Position numbers and translations under genes: made by a program | Part shown: one piece after another, positions 9,160 to 17,606 of the stretch | How positions within the stretch are numbered: position 1 is the stretch's first letter | Layout: every line of letters begins with the position of its first letter | DNA from: Geminocystis herdmanii PCC 6308 | GTDB taxonomy: Bacteria; Cyanobacteriota; Cyanobacteriia; Cyanobacteriales; Cyanobacteriaceae | NCBI RefSeq assembly: GCF_000332235.1 | Contig: NZ_CM001775.1 | Location: forward strand, 3,768,272 to 3,832,271 | Length of the DNA stretch: 64,000 nucleotides | Direction of reading: 5' to 3' | Notes under the pieces: model-generated | Seen by the model: the letters and a program-made list of their open reading frames with translations, nothing else | Databases searched by the model: none | Told to the model about the DNA's origin: nothing

Positions 9160-9576
9160 ATGATAGAAAAAATTAAAACTTTTGTAAATTTGCGAATTTT
9201 TAAATTTTTAGGAGTAGGAGGTTTCTGTGCTGGTTTAAGTTTAATTTTAATGTATCTTCTCACTTCTCTACTGCATATCAATTATTTAATTTCTAGTGTT
9301 ATTACGATTATTGTTACTAATTTTATTGGTTTTGCCTTAAATAAATACTATACTTTTCAGACTCAAAAAAAGTTATTTTGGCGTGAACTTTGGAAATATT
9401 ATAGCGTGATGTTATCTAGTTATATTATCAACCTTTGTGCTATGTATATTTTAGTAGATTTTGTTAATATTTGGTACTTATATGCTAATATGATTTTGAT
9501 TGTTATTTTAACTCCTCTTAACTATATTTTTCATAAAAATTGGAGCTTTAATAAAAAGAAATTACCTAGTAAATAA
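9160..9576 (+). CDS. GtrA family membrane protein
   Basis: A 138-residue protein with four hydrophobic segments, matching GtrA-like flippase proteins (FKFLGVGGFCAGLSLILMYL near the start, NFIGFALNKYYTF in the middle, a KNWSF ending). GtrA proteins are thought to move polyprenyl-linked sugars across the membrane or assist glycosyltransferases. The glycosyltransferase that follows begins 11 bases after the stop, so the two form an operon likely working on surface polysaccharide. Confidence 0.88.
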   Translation: MIEKIKTFVNLRIFKFLGVGGFCAGLSLILMYLLTSLLHINYLISSVITIIVTNFIGFALNKYYTFQTQKKLFWRELWKYYSVMLSSYIINLCAMYILVDFVNIWYLYANMILIVILTPLNYIFHKNWSFNKKKLPSK

Positions 9577-9587
9577 TCAATGATGTT

Positions 9588-10745
9588 ATGAAGATTTTAG
9601 TCGTTACTCATTATTTTCCGGCACATCGGGGAGGAGTGGAAATTGTGGCGGGAGAATTGATTTCTCGATGGTGTCATCAAGGATTAGAAGTAACGTGGAT
9701 GGCTAGTAATAATGATTCTTGTCCTAATTTTCATGATAACTTACAATGTATCTCGATCGAGTCTAATAATATCATCGAAAAAAAACTAGGTTTTGCTTAT
9801 CCTATCTGGAATATTGTTAAGGTATATCGACAACTATGGAGACAAATTAAACAAGTTGATATAATCCATATTCACGAATATATTTATCTAGGCAATATTC
9901 TTGCTTTTTATATCGCAAAACAACAAAAAAAACCGATAATTCTTACTCAGCATATTGGCTTTATTCCCTTCAGTAATCCTGTTTTTTGTTTTCTCTTAAA
10001 GTTAGTTAATTATACCCTAGGAAAATTTATCTTAACTAGGGTCGATCGAGTGATTTTTTGTAGTAAAGTAATAGAAGAATATTGGTTAAAATTAAAGCCT
10101 AAATTTAAGCAAAAACAGATATTTATTCCTAATGGGGTGGATACTAATATTTTTTATCCCGTTGACACAGAAGCAAGAATAAAAGTTAGAGAGGAATTAG
10201 CATTACCCCTAGATAAATTAACCATTCTTTTTGTGGGGCGTTTTGTGGAAAAAAAAGGCTTAAATTTACTCGAAAAATTAGCTAAAAATTATCAACAAAT
10301 AACGTGGGTTTTTGTGGGATGGGGTAGTTTAAACCCAAAAAATTGGGGTTTATCCAATGTTTATGGGTGGGAAAATTTAGAAAAAAGTGCCTTAACTCCT
10401 GTTTATCAAATGGCAGATTTACTCATATTACCTAGTAGTGGCGAGGCTTTTCCCCTCGTGATTCAAGAAGCTATGGCTTGTGGTACTCCTGCTTTTGTAA
10501 GTAGAGAAAGTGCTGATCAATATCCTCAATTACAAAACATGATATTTTCAGCAGAGGTGAATAAACCTCATTCAGAAGAAGAATGGCATAACAAAACAGA
10601 GGAAATTATCAAAAATCCGCAATTGTTAATCGATTTAAGAGAAAAAGTTGCTAATTTTGCTCAAGAATACTGGTGTTGGCAAAAAACCGCCGACAATTAT
10701 CTACAAGTTTTTGAAGATTGCTTTGTTACCTCATCAAATAATTAG
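9588..10745 (+). CDS. Family 4 glycosyltransferase
   Basis: A 385-residue GT-B glycosyltransferase. The N-terminal domain starts with THYFPAHRGGVEIVAGELI, a typical GGxE acceptor-side loop. The C-terminal nucleotide-sugar domain has LFVGRFVEKKGLNLL and the E-x7-E motif EAFPLVIQEAMACGTP. It is coupled to gtrA, so it probably adds sugar to a lipid-linked or surface glycan; donor and acceptor cannot be read from sequence. Its stop codon is the TAG of a dispersed TAGGGGTTGC element. Confidence 0.9.
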   Translation: MKILVVTHYFPAHRGGVEIVAGELISRWCHQGLEVTWMASNNDSCPNFHDNLQCISIESNNIIEKKLGFAYPIWNIVKVYRQLWRQIKQVDIIHIHEYIYLGNILAFYIAKQQKKPIILTQHIGFIPFSNPVFCFLLKLVNYTLGKFILTRVDRVIFCSKVIEEYWLKLKPKFKQKQIFIPNGVDTNIFYPVDTEARIKVREELALPLDKLTILFVGRFVEKKGLNLLEKLAKNYQQITWVFVGWGSLNPKNWGLSNVYGWENLEKSALTPVYQMADLLILPSSGEAFPLVIQEAMACGTPAFVSRESADQYPQLQNMIFSAEVNKPHSEEEWHNKTEEIIKNPQLLIDLREKVANFAQEYWCWQKTADNYLQVFEDCFVTSSNN

Positions 10746-10766
10746 GGGTTGCTGAAAAAAGATTTT
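10743..10766. repeat. TAGGGGTTGC-type dispersed element
   Basis: TAGGGGTTGCTGAAAAAAGATTTT begins with the stop codon of the glycosyltransferase. Related copies are at 14407-14430 and 54534-54555 (inverse orientation), and the core alone at 35176-35185. Confidence 0.6.
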
Positions 10767-10780
10767 GGTTGTGTCGTAAC

Positions 10781-11398
10781 TTAATTGCTAATTGTTAATT
10801 GTTGATGAACACAAGCAATATACCACATATAATCATCAATTTTATGGGAAATAGCCTTATTCAAATAAAACCAAGATTTACTTTGCTCTCTTTGTGCTTC
10901 ATAATATAAGCCAATATAAAAATTAAGATAAAACATTTCTCTTATATCTTTGGTATTGGCATTATTAATGATAGTTTGTATGGTTGATTTCCCCGCAAAA
11001 AGTCGATATATTGAAGTCATGAACGATCGAGGATCATACTTAACAGGTAATAGACAATCCCTGGCAGAATCAGCATTTTCCAGTTGCGCAATAGAAAGAT
11101 AATGCCAAAGAGTCTCCTCTATATCCAAAGAATTGACACTTAAATCAACTTCAAACTGTCTCGCCGCCTTGGCGTATTTTTGCAGATAATAATAAGTAAT
11201 GCCTCTTTGCCACAGATAAGGAGTTAGTTGGGGGTTTAATTCCTCTGCTTTATTAAAATCCATTAAAGAATCCTGAAATCGTGTTAATTTAAAATAAATC
11301 ATACCCCGATAAATATACATTCGAGGGGCAAAAGGATTAATTTTTAACCTTTGATTACATTTAATTAAATCTGATTCTAAAACATTTGTATCAATCAT
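10781..11398 (-). CDS. TPR-repeat protein
   Basis: A 205-residue soluble protein without signal peptide, built of tetratricopeptide-like helices. Units such as FAPRMYIYRGMIYFKLTRFQ, YLWQRGITYYYLQKYAKAAR and YLSIAQLENADSARDCLLPV are visible. TPR proteins serve as binding platforms, and the partner is not evident. It is convergent with the glycosyltransferase and divergent from murC, with an AT-rich region of over 300 bases upstream. Confidence 0.75.
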   Translation of the reverse strand: MIDTNVLESDLIKCNQRLKINPFAPRMYIYRGMIYFKLTRFQDSLMDFNKAEELNPQLTPYLWQRGITYYYLQKYAKAARQFEVDLSVNSLDIEETLWHYLSIAQLENADSARDCLLPVKYDPRSFMTSIYRLFAGKSTIQTIINNANTKDIREMFYLNFYIGLYYEAQREQSKSWFYLNKAISHKIDDYMWYIACVHQQLTISN

Positions 11399-11735
11399 GC
11401 CGTTTTTAAGAGGGAAAAAAAGAGGGATTAATTATCTTTGAGACGATAAAATTAAATTAACTATTGCCAGACAAATAGGAAAAATTAAGCTATATTGATT
11501 ATTTATGTTATATTAAGCCTTTGTTTTAATAGGGAGAAAAATATCATTAATAAGTAAATCAGATATAAACAAACAAATTTAATTATGAAAAAATATTGAT
11601 TAGAACTTTAGTAAAAATTGATAATTAATTCGATCGACAATAAAACAACAATGCTGGTATGATTTACAAAAATCAGTATATCATTAAAGCAAAATTATAG
11701 TTACTACTTATTTTGGTGTGCAGGAGAATATAGCT
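11399..11735. other. AT-rich gap between TPR gene and murC
   Basis: No gene, hairpin or tandem repeat stands out. A TATGAT hexamer near 11657 could be a -10 box for murC, but no convincing -35 is paired with it. The gap must hold the divergent promoters of both genes. Confidence 0.4.
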
Positions 11736-13187
11736 ATGAAAGAAATAGATTTGCAGGGAAAGCCGTTTCATTTTATCGGCATCGGCGGTATAGGAATGTC
11801 AGCCTTAGCCTATATTTTAGCAAAAAGAGACTTACCCGTATCAGGTTCAGATATTCGTGCTAGTCACATTACCGAAAGACTTGAAGGAGTGGGCGCCCAA
11901 ATTTTTACCAGCCAAACCTCAGAAAATTTTGAACAATTAAACAAAACTCAGTATTTAAAAGAAAATCTTCCTGATCATCATTTAAGTAGTAACTATGATC
12001 CTCAGATTGTTTGTTCTACCGCCATCAATAATCATAATTGTGAATATAAAAGCGCCATCGAAAAAGGCTATCCTATCTATCATCGCTCAGACTTATTAGC
12101 CGCTTTAATTAAAGATTATCAGAGTATTGCCGTTGCTGGAACTCATGGCAAAACTACTACCAGCAGTTTAATCGCTTATATGTTGTTAGAATGCGGTTTA
12201 GACCCTACCGTTATTATAGGGGGAGAAGTGAGCGCTTGGGAAGGCAATGCTCGTTTAGGCAAAAGTCCTTATTTAGTAGCGGAAGCCGATGAATCAGATG
12301 GTTCTTTAATCAAACATCATCCTCATTTTGGTATCATTACTAATATAGAATTGGATCATCCTGATCATTATCAATCTTTAGATCAGTTAGTCAATATTTT
12401 TCAAGAATTTTCGGCTCAATCCAATATCGTCATTGCTTGTATTGATTGCCCTGTAGTTAAACAAAACATTAAAGCTGATCTTACTTATAGCCTCAATGGT
12501 GATTCTTCAGCTAATTATATCGCTAAAAATATTGTTCATAATCCCTATGGTAGTGAAGCACAAATTTGGGAAAATGGTCGTTTATTAGGTAATATTACCC
12601 TACTTTTGTCAGGAGATCATAATATTAGTAATGCCTTAGCATCCATCGCGCTCGGACGGAAATTAGGGTTACAATTCAATATCATTGCCCAAGCCTTGAG
12701 TAGTTTTGAAGGGGCAAAAAGAAGATTTGAGTATAAAGGTACTTATAACGGTGGCACATTAATTGATGATTATGCTCACCATCCTAGCGAAATTCGTTGC
12801 ACTTTACAAGCCGCTCGATCGAGATTACCCCAATATCAAGCGCAAAGATTAGTCGCTATCTTTCAACCTCACCGCTATAGTCGCACTGCCACCTTTTTAG
12901 AAGAATTTGCTCAATGTTTCACGGAAGCAGACGTGGTAATTATTACGGACATTTACAGCGCAGGGGAAACCAACTCTCAAGGAATTACGGGAGAAACCTT
13001 AGTAGAGAAAATCAAGAAGTATCATCATGGAGTTTACTACCATCCCCAACTATCTACCATGACAGAATTTTTAGCTGACTTTTTACAATCTGACGACTTA
13101 ACCTTATTTTTAGGTGCAGGAAATCTTAATCAAATCATCCCTAAATTAGTTCAACTTGATACATCAAATCTAGCTCAAGTTGCCTAA
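11736..13187 (+). CDS. murC: UDP-N-acetylmuramate--L-alanine ligase
   Basis: Mur ligase that adds L-alanine to UDP-MurNAc, the first peptide step of peptidoglycan synthesis. Motifs in order are FIGIGGIGMSALAYILAKR (NAD-like N-terminal domain), the P-loop AGTHGKTTTSSL, EADESDGSL, IDDYAHHPSEI and FQPHRYSRTATFLEEFA. The frame extends to a GTG at 11718, but AGGAG at 11722-11726 lies 9 bases before the ATG at 11736, so that start (483 residues) is preferred. murB follows after a 150-base gap holding a palindromic repeat. Confidence 0.96.
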   Translation: MKEIDLQGKPFHFIGIGGIGMSALAYILAKRDLPVSGSDIRASHITERLEGVGAQIFTSQTSENFEQLNKTQYLKENLPDHHLSSNYDPQIVCSTAINNHNCEYKSAIEKGYPIYHRSDLLAALIKDYQSIAVAGTHGKTTTSSLIAYMLLECGLDPTVIIGGEVSAWEGNARLGKSPYLVAEADESDGSLIKHHPHFGIITNIELDHPDHYQSLDQLVNIFQEFSAQSNIVIACIDCPVVKQNIKADLTYSLNGDSSANYIAKNIVHNPYGSEAQIWENGRLLGNITLLLSGDHNISNALASIALGRKLGLQFNIIAQALSSFEGAKRRFEYKGTYNGGTLIDDYAHHPSEIRCTLQAARSRLPQYQAQRLVAIFQPHRYSRTATFLEEFAQCFTEADVVIITDIYSAGETNSQGITGETLVEKIKKYHHGVYYHPQLSTMTEFLADFLQSDDLTLFLGAGNLNQIIPKLVQLDTSNLAQVA

Positions 13188-13255
13188 CAAAATTAGCTCT
13201 ATTTTAAAGATTACTATATCTTGCAATGAGTGTTTGACTTCTGATGGGCAAAACG

Positions 13256-13269
13256 AGGGCTGAAGCCCT
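13256..13269. repeat. Palindrome AGGGCT-GA-AGCCCT followed by TACTAC
   Basis: Six-base arms with a two-base centre, then TTACTAC. It sits between murC and murB and belongs to the dispersed family with arms ending in (C)TTACTAC, like 16847 and 42559. Confidence 0.75.
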
Positions 13270-13337
13270 TACTACAAAACAAATTATTGAATTTTTATTT
13301 TCCTTTCTTAACTTTCATCATTAACAAATTATCAACT

Positions 13338-14240
13338 ATGAAAACTATTTCTTTACCCGGCACAGAGTGTTTAATACATCAATCCGTTGCTTTATCCAAC
13401 TATACTTCCTATCGAGTGGGGGGAAATGCTCAATGGTATGTTGAGCCGAAATCATGGGATGATATTCAAGCGGTGTTTGAATGGATACAAAAACAACAAA
13501 TTCCTTTTATTTGTATGGGAGGTGGTTCAAATTTACTGGTTAGCGATCGAGGTGTGGAAGGGTTAGTATTAAATACCCGTCACCTCAAAGAATGTGCCAT
13601 TGACGAAGAAAATAACACCGTGACAGTGGGTGCAGGATACCCCCTGCCGAAATTAGCATGGAAAACGGCGAAACGAGGTTGGCAAGGTTTAGATTGGGCT
13701 GTAGGTATTCCGGGTACAATTGGCGGTGCAGTGGTGATGAATGCTGGAGCTCATGAAGGCTCAATGTCTGATATTTTAATTAATGCGGTGGTAGCTTATG
13801 GAGATGGTTCGATCGAAATTTTGTCCAAAGAAGACTTACAATATAACTATCGATCGTCACGACTACAAAAAGAACAAGCCTTAGTGTTAAAAGCCACCCT
13901 AGCGTTAACATCTGGCATGACAAGAGAGAAAATGTTAGAAGTTACCACCAATAACTTTAGAAAGAGAAAAAGTACTCAACCTTACGACAAACCCAGTTGC
14001 GGTAGTGTCTTTCGCAACCCTCAACCGAAAGCCGCAGGTTGGCTAATTGAAAATATCGGCTTGAAAGGTTATCAAATTGGGGGCGCGCAAGTAGCGCATC
14101 GTCATGCTAACTTCATCATCAACTCAGGAAATGCTACCGCTAGGGACATTTTTACCTTAATTAACCATGTACAAGAACAAGTACAAGAAAAATGGTCAAT
14201 TTTGTTACATCCTGAAGTTAAACTACTTGGACAATTCTAG
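13338..14240 (+). CDS. murB: UDP-N-acetylmuramate dehydrogenase
   Basis: FAD enzyme that reduces enolpyruvyl-UDP-GlcNAc to UDP-MurNAc. Motifs are YTSYRVGGNAQWYVEP, GGGSNLLVSDRGVEGLVL, GIPGTIGGAVVMNAGAHEG, YRSSRL, PSCGSVFRNP (catalytic serine region) and LHPEVKLLG at the end, fitting the short type I enzyme. The frame could begin at a TTG at 13287, but ATG at 13338 gives the expected N-terminus and 300 residues; no strong ribosome-binding site is seen. The order murC-murB is common in cyanobacteria. Confidence 0.95.
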   Translation: MKTISLPGTECLIHQSVALSNYTSYRVGGNAQWYVEPKSWDDIQAVFEWIQKQQIPFICMGGGSNLLVSDRGVEGLVLNTRHLKECAIDEENNTVTVGAGYPLPKLAWKTAKRGWQGLDWAVGIPGTIGGAVVMNAGAHEGSMSDILINAVVAYGDGSIEILSKEDLQYNYRSSRLQKEQALVLKATLALTSGMTREKMLEVTTNNFRKRKSTQPYDKPSCGSVFRNPQPKAAGWLIENIGLKGYQIGGAQVAHRHANFIINSGNATARDIFTLINHVQEQVQEKWSILLHPEVKLLGQF

Positions 14241-14337
14241 GTAGGGGCGTAAAATTCGAGAATCAATGACAAAAAAAATCAAATATCTTCCTTACAACTA
14301 CCTACTGATAATTATAGAAGTCACGAAATAAAGAAGA

Positions 14338-14354
14338 GTTGAACAGTGTTCAAC
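14338..14354. repeat. Palindrome GTTGAACA-G-TGTTCAAC
   Basis: Perfect 8-bp arms with one central base, downstream of murB; a member of the GGTTGAACATTGTTCAACC class. Confidence 0.8.
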
Positions 14355-14376
14355 CTTTACAATATATAAAGCGTAG

Positions 14377-14397
14377 GGGCTGAATATCATTCAGCCC
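14377..14397. repeat. Palindrome GGGCTGAAT-ATC-ATTCAGCCC
   Basis: Perfect 9-bp arms and a 3-base loop, preceded by GTAGG. It has the same design as the GGTTGAACA class but different arm bases, and the opposite arm compensates. Confidence 0.85.
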
Positions 14398-14406
14398 ACC
14401 CTCATC

Positions 14407-14430
14407 AAAAAACTTTTTAAGCAACCCCTA
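14407..14430. repeat. TAGGGGTTGC-type element (inverse)
   Basis: AAAAAACTTTTTAAGCAACCCCTA, read on the minus strand as TAGGGGTTGC..., lies directly after the stop of the KGK gene. Confidence 0.6.
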
Positions 14431-14431
14431 A

Positions 14432-14734
14432 TTAAGATTCATCAGGAGAAAATTCAACGGTAACTTTTAGTTTTAACTTGCCTTTTTGCCAACCTAAAGC
14501 CCCTACTTTTAAAACTTCCACTTCAACCCCATCATTAATCCATTTTTTACGACTCAAATTCATATTTTCTTTAGATAAATCACTCCGAGAAGTATCAATT
14601 AATTTGCATTTTATCCCCTCGATTAAATGCCCTAATTTAAACATAGATTGTTCAACATAAAATCTATGAACATCACTATCAATAATATTAATAGCGTGGG
14701 CTTCATTTTCTAATGGTTGATAATTTTCATTCAT
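14432..14734 (-). CDS. KGK domain protein
   Basis: A 100-residue protein whose C-terminus (ALGWQKGKLKLKVTVEFSPD) matches the KGK domain, a small module almost confined to cyanobacteria and named after its lysine-glycine-lysine signature. Function is unknown. It has no signal peptide or membrane segment. The gene stands between murB (convergent) and purQ on the same strand, with two palindromes and a TAGGGGTTGC element downstream. Confidence 0.8.
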   Translation of the reverse strand: MNENYQPLENEAHAINIIDSDVHRFYVEQSMFKLGHLIEGIKCKLIDTSRSDLSKENMNLSRKKWINDGVEVEVLKVGALGWQKGKLKLKVTVEFSPDES

Positions 14735-14843
14735 TATTTATTTTGTATAACTATACTCAAAAAAAATGTCTTTAATATGATAAATCGATCGAACTAGGGA
14801 AAATTGAGAGTATAATTTCCCCTATTAAAATACCCTATTTTTA

Positions 14844-15521
14844 TTAAACTAAATTAGCAAATAAGGCTTTTCCGTCCGTAAATCCTAAAGCATTATCACT
14901 CGCTCTTTCTGGATGGGGCATCATCCCTAAAACATTACCTTGTTTGTTGGTAATTCCAGCGATATTTTGACACGAACCATTAGGATTATATTCTGAATTT
15001 ATGTGTCCTTCGGGGCTAGAATAACGAAATAAGATTTGTTCATTATCTTCTAATTCCTTGAGGGTATCTTCATCAGCATAATAATTGCCTTCCCCGTGCG
15101 CAATGGGAAAACAAACTACTTCTTTTGATTCATAGCCTTTTGTCCAAAGGGAGTTATTATGTTCTACTCTCACGGGAATTTGATCACAGATAAAGTGTAA
15201 ATCTCGATTACGAGTTAATGCACCGGGTAACAAGCCAACTTCCGTCAAAACCTGAAAACCGTTACAAATTCCTAGGACTAATTTCCCTTTCTGGGCGTGT
15301 TCGACTATACTTTTCATTACTGGCGAAAACCTTGCGATCGCACCGCAACGAAGATAATCACCATAACTGAAGCCACCGGGTATAACAACGGTATCAATAT
15401 CATCAATATCTGTTTCTTGATGCCATATCATACGGGTTGGTTGATTTAAGATTCCTTGCGTTACCATTGCTATATCTCGATCGCAATTTGAACCGGGAAA
15501 CACTACGACACCAAATTTCAT
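14844..15521 (-). CDS. purQ: Phosphoribosylformylglycinamidine synthase, glutaminase subunit
   Basis: A 225-residue class I glutaminase that supplies ammonia to PurL in purine synthesis. The catalytic cysteine is C86 in [10 protein letters not shown]; the histidine is in [10 protein letters not shown] and GEGNYYAD follows the family. The N-terminus [14 protein letters not shown] is characteristic. purS lies 39 bases upstream on the same strand, so the purS-purQ pair of the multi-subunit PurLQS complex is complete here; purL is elsewhere. Confidence 0.96.
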   Translation of the reverse strand: MKFGVVVFPGSNCDRDIAMVTQGILNQPTRMIWHQETDIDDIDTVVIPGGFSYGDYLRCGAIARFSPVMKSIVEHAQKGKLVLGICNGFQVLTEVGLLPGALTRNRDLHFICDQIPVRVEHNNSLWTKGYESKEVVCFPIAHGEGNYYADEDTLKELEDNEQILFRYSSPEGHINSEYNPNGSCQNIAGITNKQGNVLGMMPHPERASDNALGFTDGKALFANLV

Positions 15522-15560
15522 TCTAAACCTCTATATAATTAATTAAATAATGATCACAAT

Positions 15561-15827
15561 TTAGTCTTGGGGAAAAGGTACTAAATCAAAAGTATAATTT
15601 TCAATAACAGGATTCGCTAAAAGTTGATCACACATTGCATGGATTTGTTTATCGGCGGATTCTTCGCTGTCAGCAGAGATAGTCAATTCAATATATTTGC
15701 CAATTCTGATGTTTTCTACTCCTTCATAGCCTAATTGATGTAATCCTGATTCTACCGCTGTACCTGCTGGGTCTAAAACTGAAGGTCTCAAAGTTACATA
15801 TACTTTCGAGTTAAATTTCTTAGTCAT
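15561..15827 (-). CDS. purS: Phosphoribosylformylglycinamidine synthase, PurS subunit
   Basis: A small subunit of 88 residues that bridges PurL and PurQ. Sequence features are KVYVTLRPSVLDPAGTAV and GYEGVENIRIGKYIEL. The frame opens at 15878, but GGAAG at 15833-15837 lies 5 bases before the ATG at 15827 and the resulting length is normal, so this start is chosen. The divergent ArgRS-like gene starts about 115 bases away. Confidence 0.93.
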   Translation of the reverse strand: MTKKFNSKVYVTLRPSVLDPAGTAVESGLHQLGYEGVENIRIGKYIELTISADSEESADKQIHAMCDQLLANPVIENYTFDLVPFPQD

Positions 15828-15942
15828 AAATACTTCCGATAAAAGTTCAATATAGTTCGATCGAGTTCGATCTAACATCTAACATTTTATCTATAAATGA
15901 GAATAAATCTTTACAATACCATCTGTGAACTATAAAATTTCC

Positions 15943-16761
15943 ATGAATGATCTTTTAAAATTTCCTCTAAATCCTGCAATATCTCATTTTATTAAACAAG
16001 AAATATCTAGTATTTATGATTTATTAGGGCTTAATTTTTCTGTAGAATTAAGTAAAAATAAAGAGCAATTTATTTATAAAAGTTCGATCGCTTTACAGTT
16101 AGCTAAAATTCAACAAAAATCTCCCTTATTAATAGCTGAAAATCTTGTTAATAATTTAGATCGATCACGAAGTCGCTCTGCTCGATCGAACTTAAAAGAA
16201 TATTTTTTGATCAGAATATCTGACAACGGTTGGCTAGAATTTGTCATACTCGATCTCTTCCTAAACCACTGGTTAAATCAATTTTATCCTTTAAAACTTA
16301 GTCTAAATACTAACATAAAAATAGACAAAACACAAGTAACTTTTACAAATATTTATATCCATACTAGATGTTGTTCTCTCTTAAAATCAGCCCAGAGAGA
16401 TAATATCATAACCCTTGATAAATTAGATCTAAAAATTAATCAATGGAAAATAAAAATACCAAACATAATTAATTATAAACCTTTATTAAAATCAGGCAAT
16501 AATGAACAAAAATTAATCAGAGAATTAATAATTATTAGCGAAAAAATAAATAATCAAAAACTCAACTATAACAATGCTTTAAATAATCTCAGTCAAAAAA
16601 TATTAGAATTTGAATCATCTAGTCGTATTTGGGGGGAAACTCTACAACAAAATATTAGTTTATCTCAAGCCAGATTAGGATTAATCGCCCTAAGTTTGCA
16701 CTACTATCAAAATATTTTTCAAGCAGAATTTAATCAAGAATTACCCCAAGAAATACTTTAA
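15943..16761 (+). CDS. ArgRS-like N-terminal plus DALR-type protein without catalytic core
   Basis: About 272 residues from ATG 15943; a GTG at 15925 would add six. The first ~100 residues resemble the N-terminal tRNA-recognition domain of arginyl-tRNA synthetase (SSIALQLAKIQQKSPLLIAE). The C-terminal ~75 residues (SRIWGETLQQNISLSQARLG, LIALSLHYYQNIF) resemble the DALR anticodon-binding helices. No HIGH or KMSKS motif lies between, so it cannot be a synthetase. Stand-alone DALR proteins are known in cyanobacteria, and the role is unknown. Divergent from purS. Confidence 0.65.
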   Translation: MNDLLKFPLNPAISHFIKQEISSIYDLLGLNFSVELSKNKEQFIYKSSIALQLAKIQQKSPLLIAENLVNNLDRSRSRSARSNLKEYFLIRISDNGWLEFVILDLFLNHWLNQFYPLKLSLNTNIKIDKTQVTFTNIYIHTRCCSLLKSAQRDNIITLDKLDLKINQWKIKIPNIINYKPLLKSGNNEQKLIRELIIISEKINNQKLNYNNALNNLSQKILEFESSSRIWGETLQQNISLSQARLGLIALSLHYYQNIFQAEFNQELPQEIL

Positions 16762-16846
16762 ATATTATTCTTATTAGGACTTATATTAAGTTTAGATAAT
16801 CATTTATTAAAGAATTTTATAGTGATGATTTTAGCCATTTATTAAT

Positions 16847-16862
16847 AAGCCTTAAAAGGCTT
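16847..16862. repeat. Palindrome AAGCCTT-AA-AAGGCTT followed by ACTACG
   Basis: Perfect 7-bp arms, then ACTACGAAC. It lies in the convergent gap between the ArgRS-like gene and the DUF7219 gene and might act as a bidirectional terminator. Confidence 0.75.
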
Positions 16863-16928
16863 ACTACGAACTTATATAACAGAAATATATAGGTTGAGAA
16901 AATCTCATTATGAGTCCGTAATTTCTAA

Positions 16929-17177
16929 TTATTTTTCATTAAGCCCCAAATTTTTAATACTTTGTTTTATATCTTGCCATAACTCTTTAATTTGTTTATA
17001 AGCTACTTGAGGCGGAATTTTTCCATTAGTTTCTAAATTACAAATATAACTTACTTTTTGAGCAAATTCCTGTAAATTAGCATTAAACATCAAATTTTCT
17101 GGGGTAAACTCTCCTCGATAAGAAGTATGAGGAAACATAAAATTTTCTTTATCCCGTTTATCTTTATCATCGATCAT
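16929..17177 (-). CDS. Conserved cyanobacterial small protein (DUF7219-like)
   Basis: An 82-residue soluble protein with a strongly conserved-looking core FPHTSYRGEFTPENLMFNAN and FAQKVSYICNLETNGKI, which I recall as a cyanobacterial family now called DUF7219. No domain of known function is visible. It stands alone; upstream is a 429-base gene-free stretch shared with the divergent arsA-like gene. Confidence 0.65.
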   Translation of the reverse strand: MIDDKDKRDKENFMFPHTSYRGEFTPENLMFNANLQEFAQKVSYICNLETNGKIPPQVAYKQIKELWQDIKQSIKNLGLNEK

Positions 17178-17606
17178 AATAACTATTTAACACTCTTTAA
17201 AAAAATCACGATACCCTACTATAACAAATAGTTTGAAGAATCAACAATTTACTTATTTAAAAATTAGAGTCATAAAAAATACAAAAGTAAAAAATAATTA
17301 TAATTGATACTTTTTTTGGTTTAACTTATTAATATGGATTTTATTATAAATTTAATGACAACTTAATAAATAGATATTATTAAAAAAGTTTTTTGATGAA
17401 AGTAACAAGTAATGGATAATCAAGAGTGCATCATTTTAATCATTGAATTCTCTTTGCGTCTTTGCGTCTTTGCGTGAAAAAAAGTCAAATTTTTGAATAA
17501 GAACGATCGAAATGATTGGACAATGTTATCGATCGAGCTTCCCCAAATATTGTAACAAAACGTTATATTCTAAGAAGAAAGAGCAATTATCATCATAACT
17601 AAAGCA
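17178..17606. other. Gene-free stretch upstream of the ArsA-type ATPase
   Basis: AT-rich. It holds one 8-bp tandem repeat (17451-17474) and two CGATCG palindromes near 17505 and 17532. No reading frame of note and no clear hairpin. Confidence 0.5.
17451..17474. repeat. TCTTTGCG 8-bp tandem repeat, 3 copies
   Basis: Three perfect units, then TGAAAAAAAG. This TTTGCGTCTTTGCGTGAAA string is a widespread intergenic repeat in cyanobacteria (recall). Confidence 0.8.
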
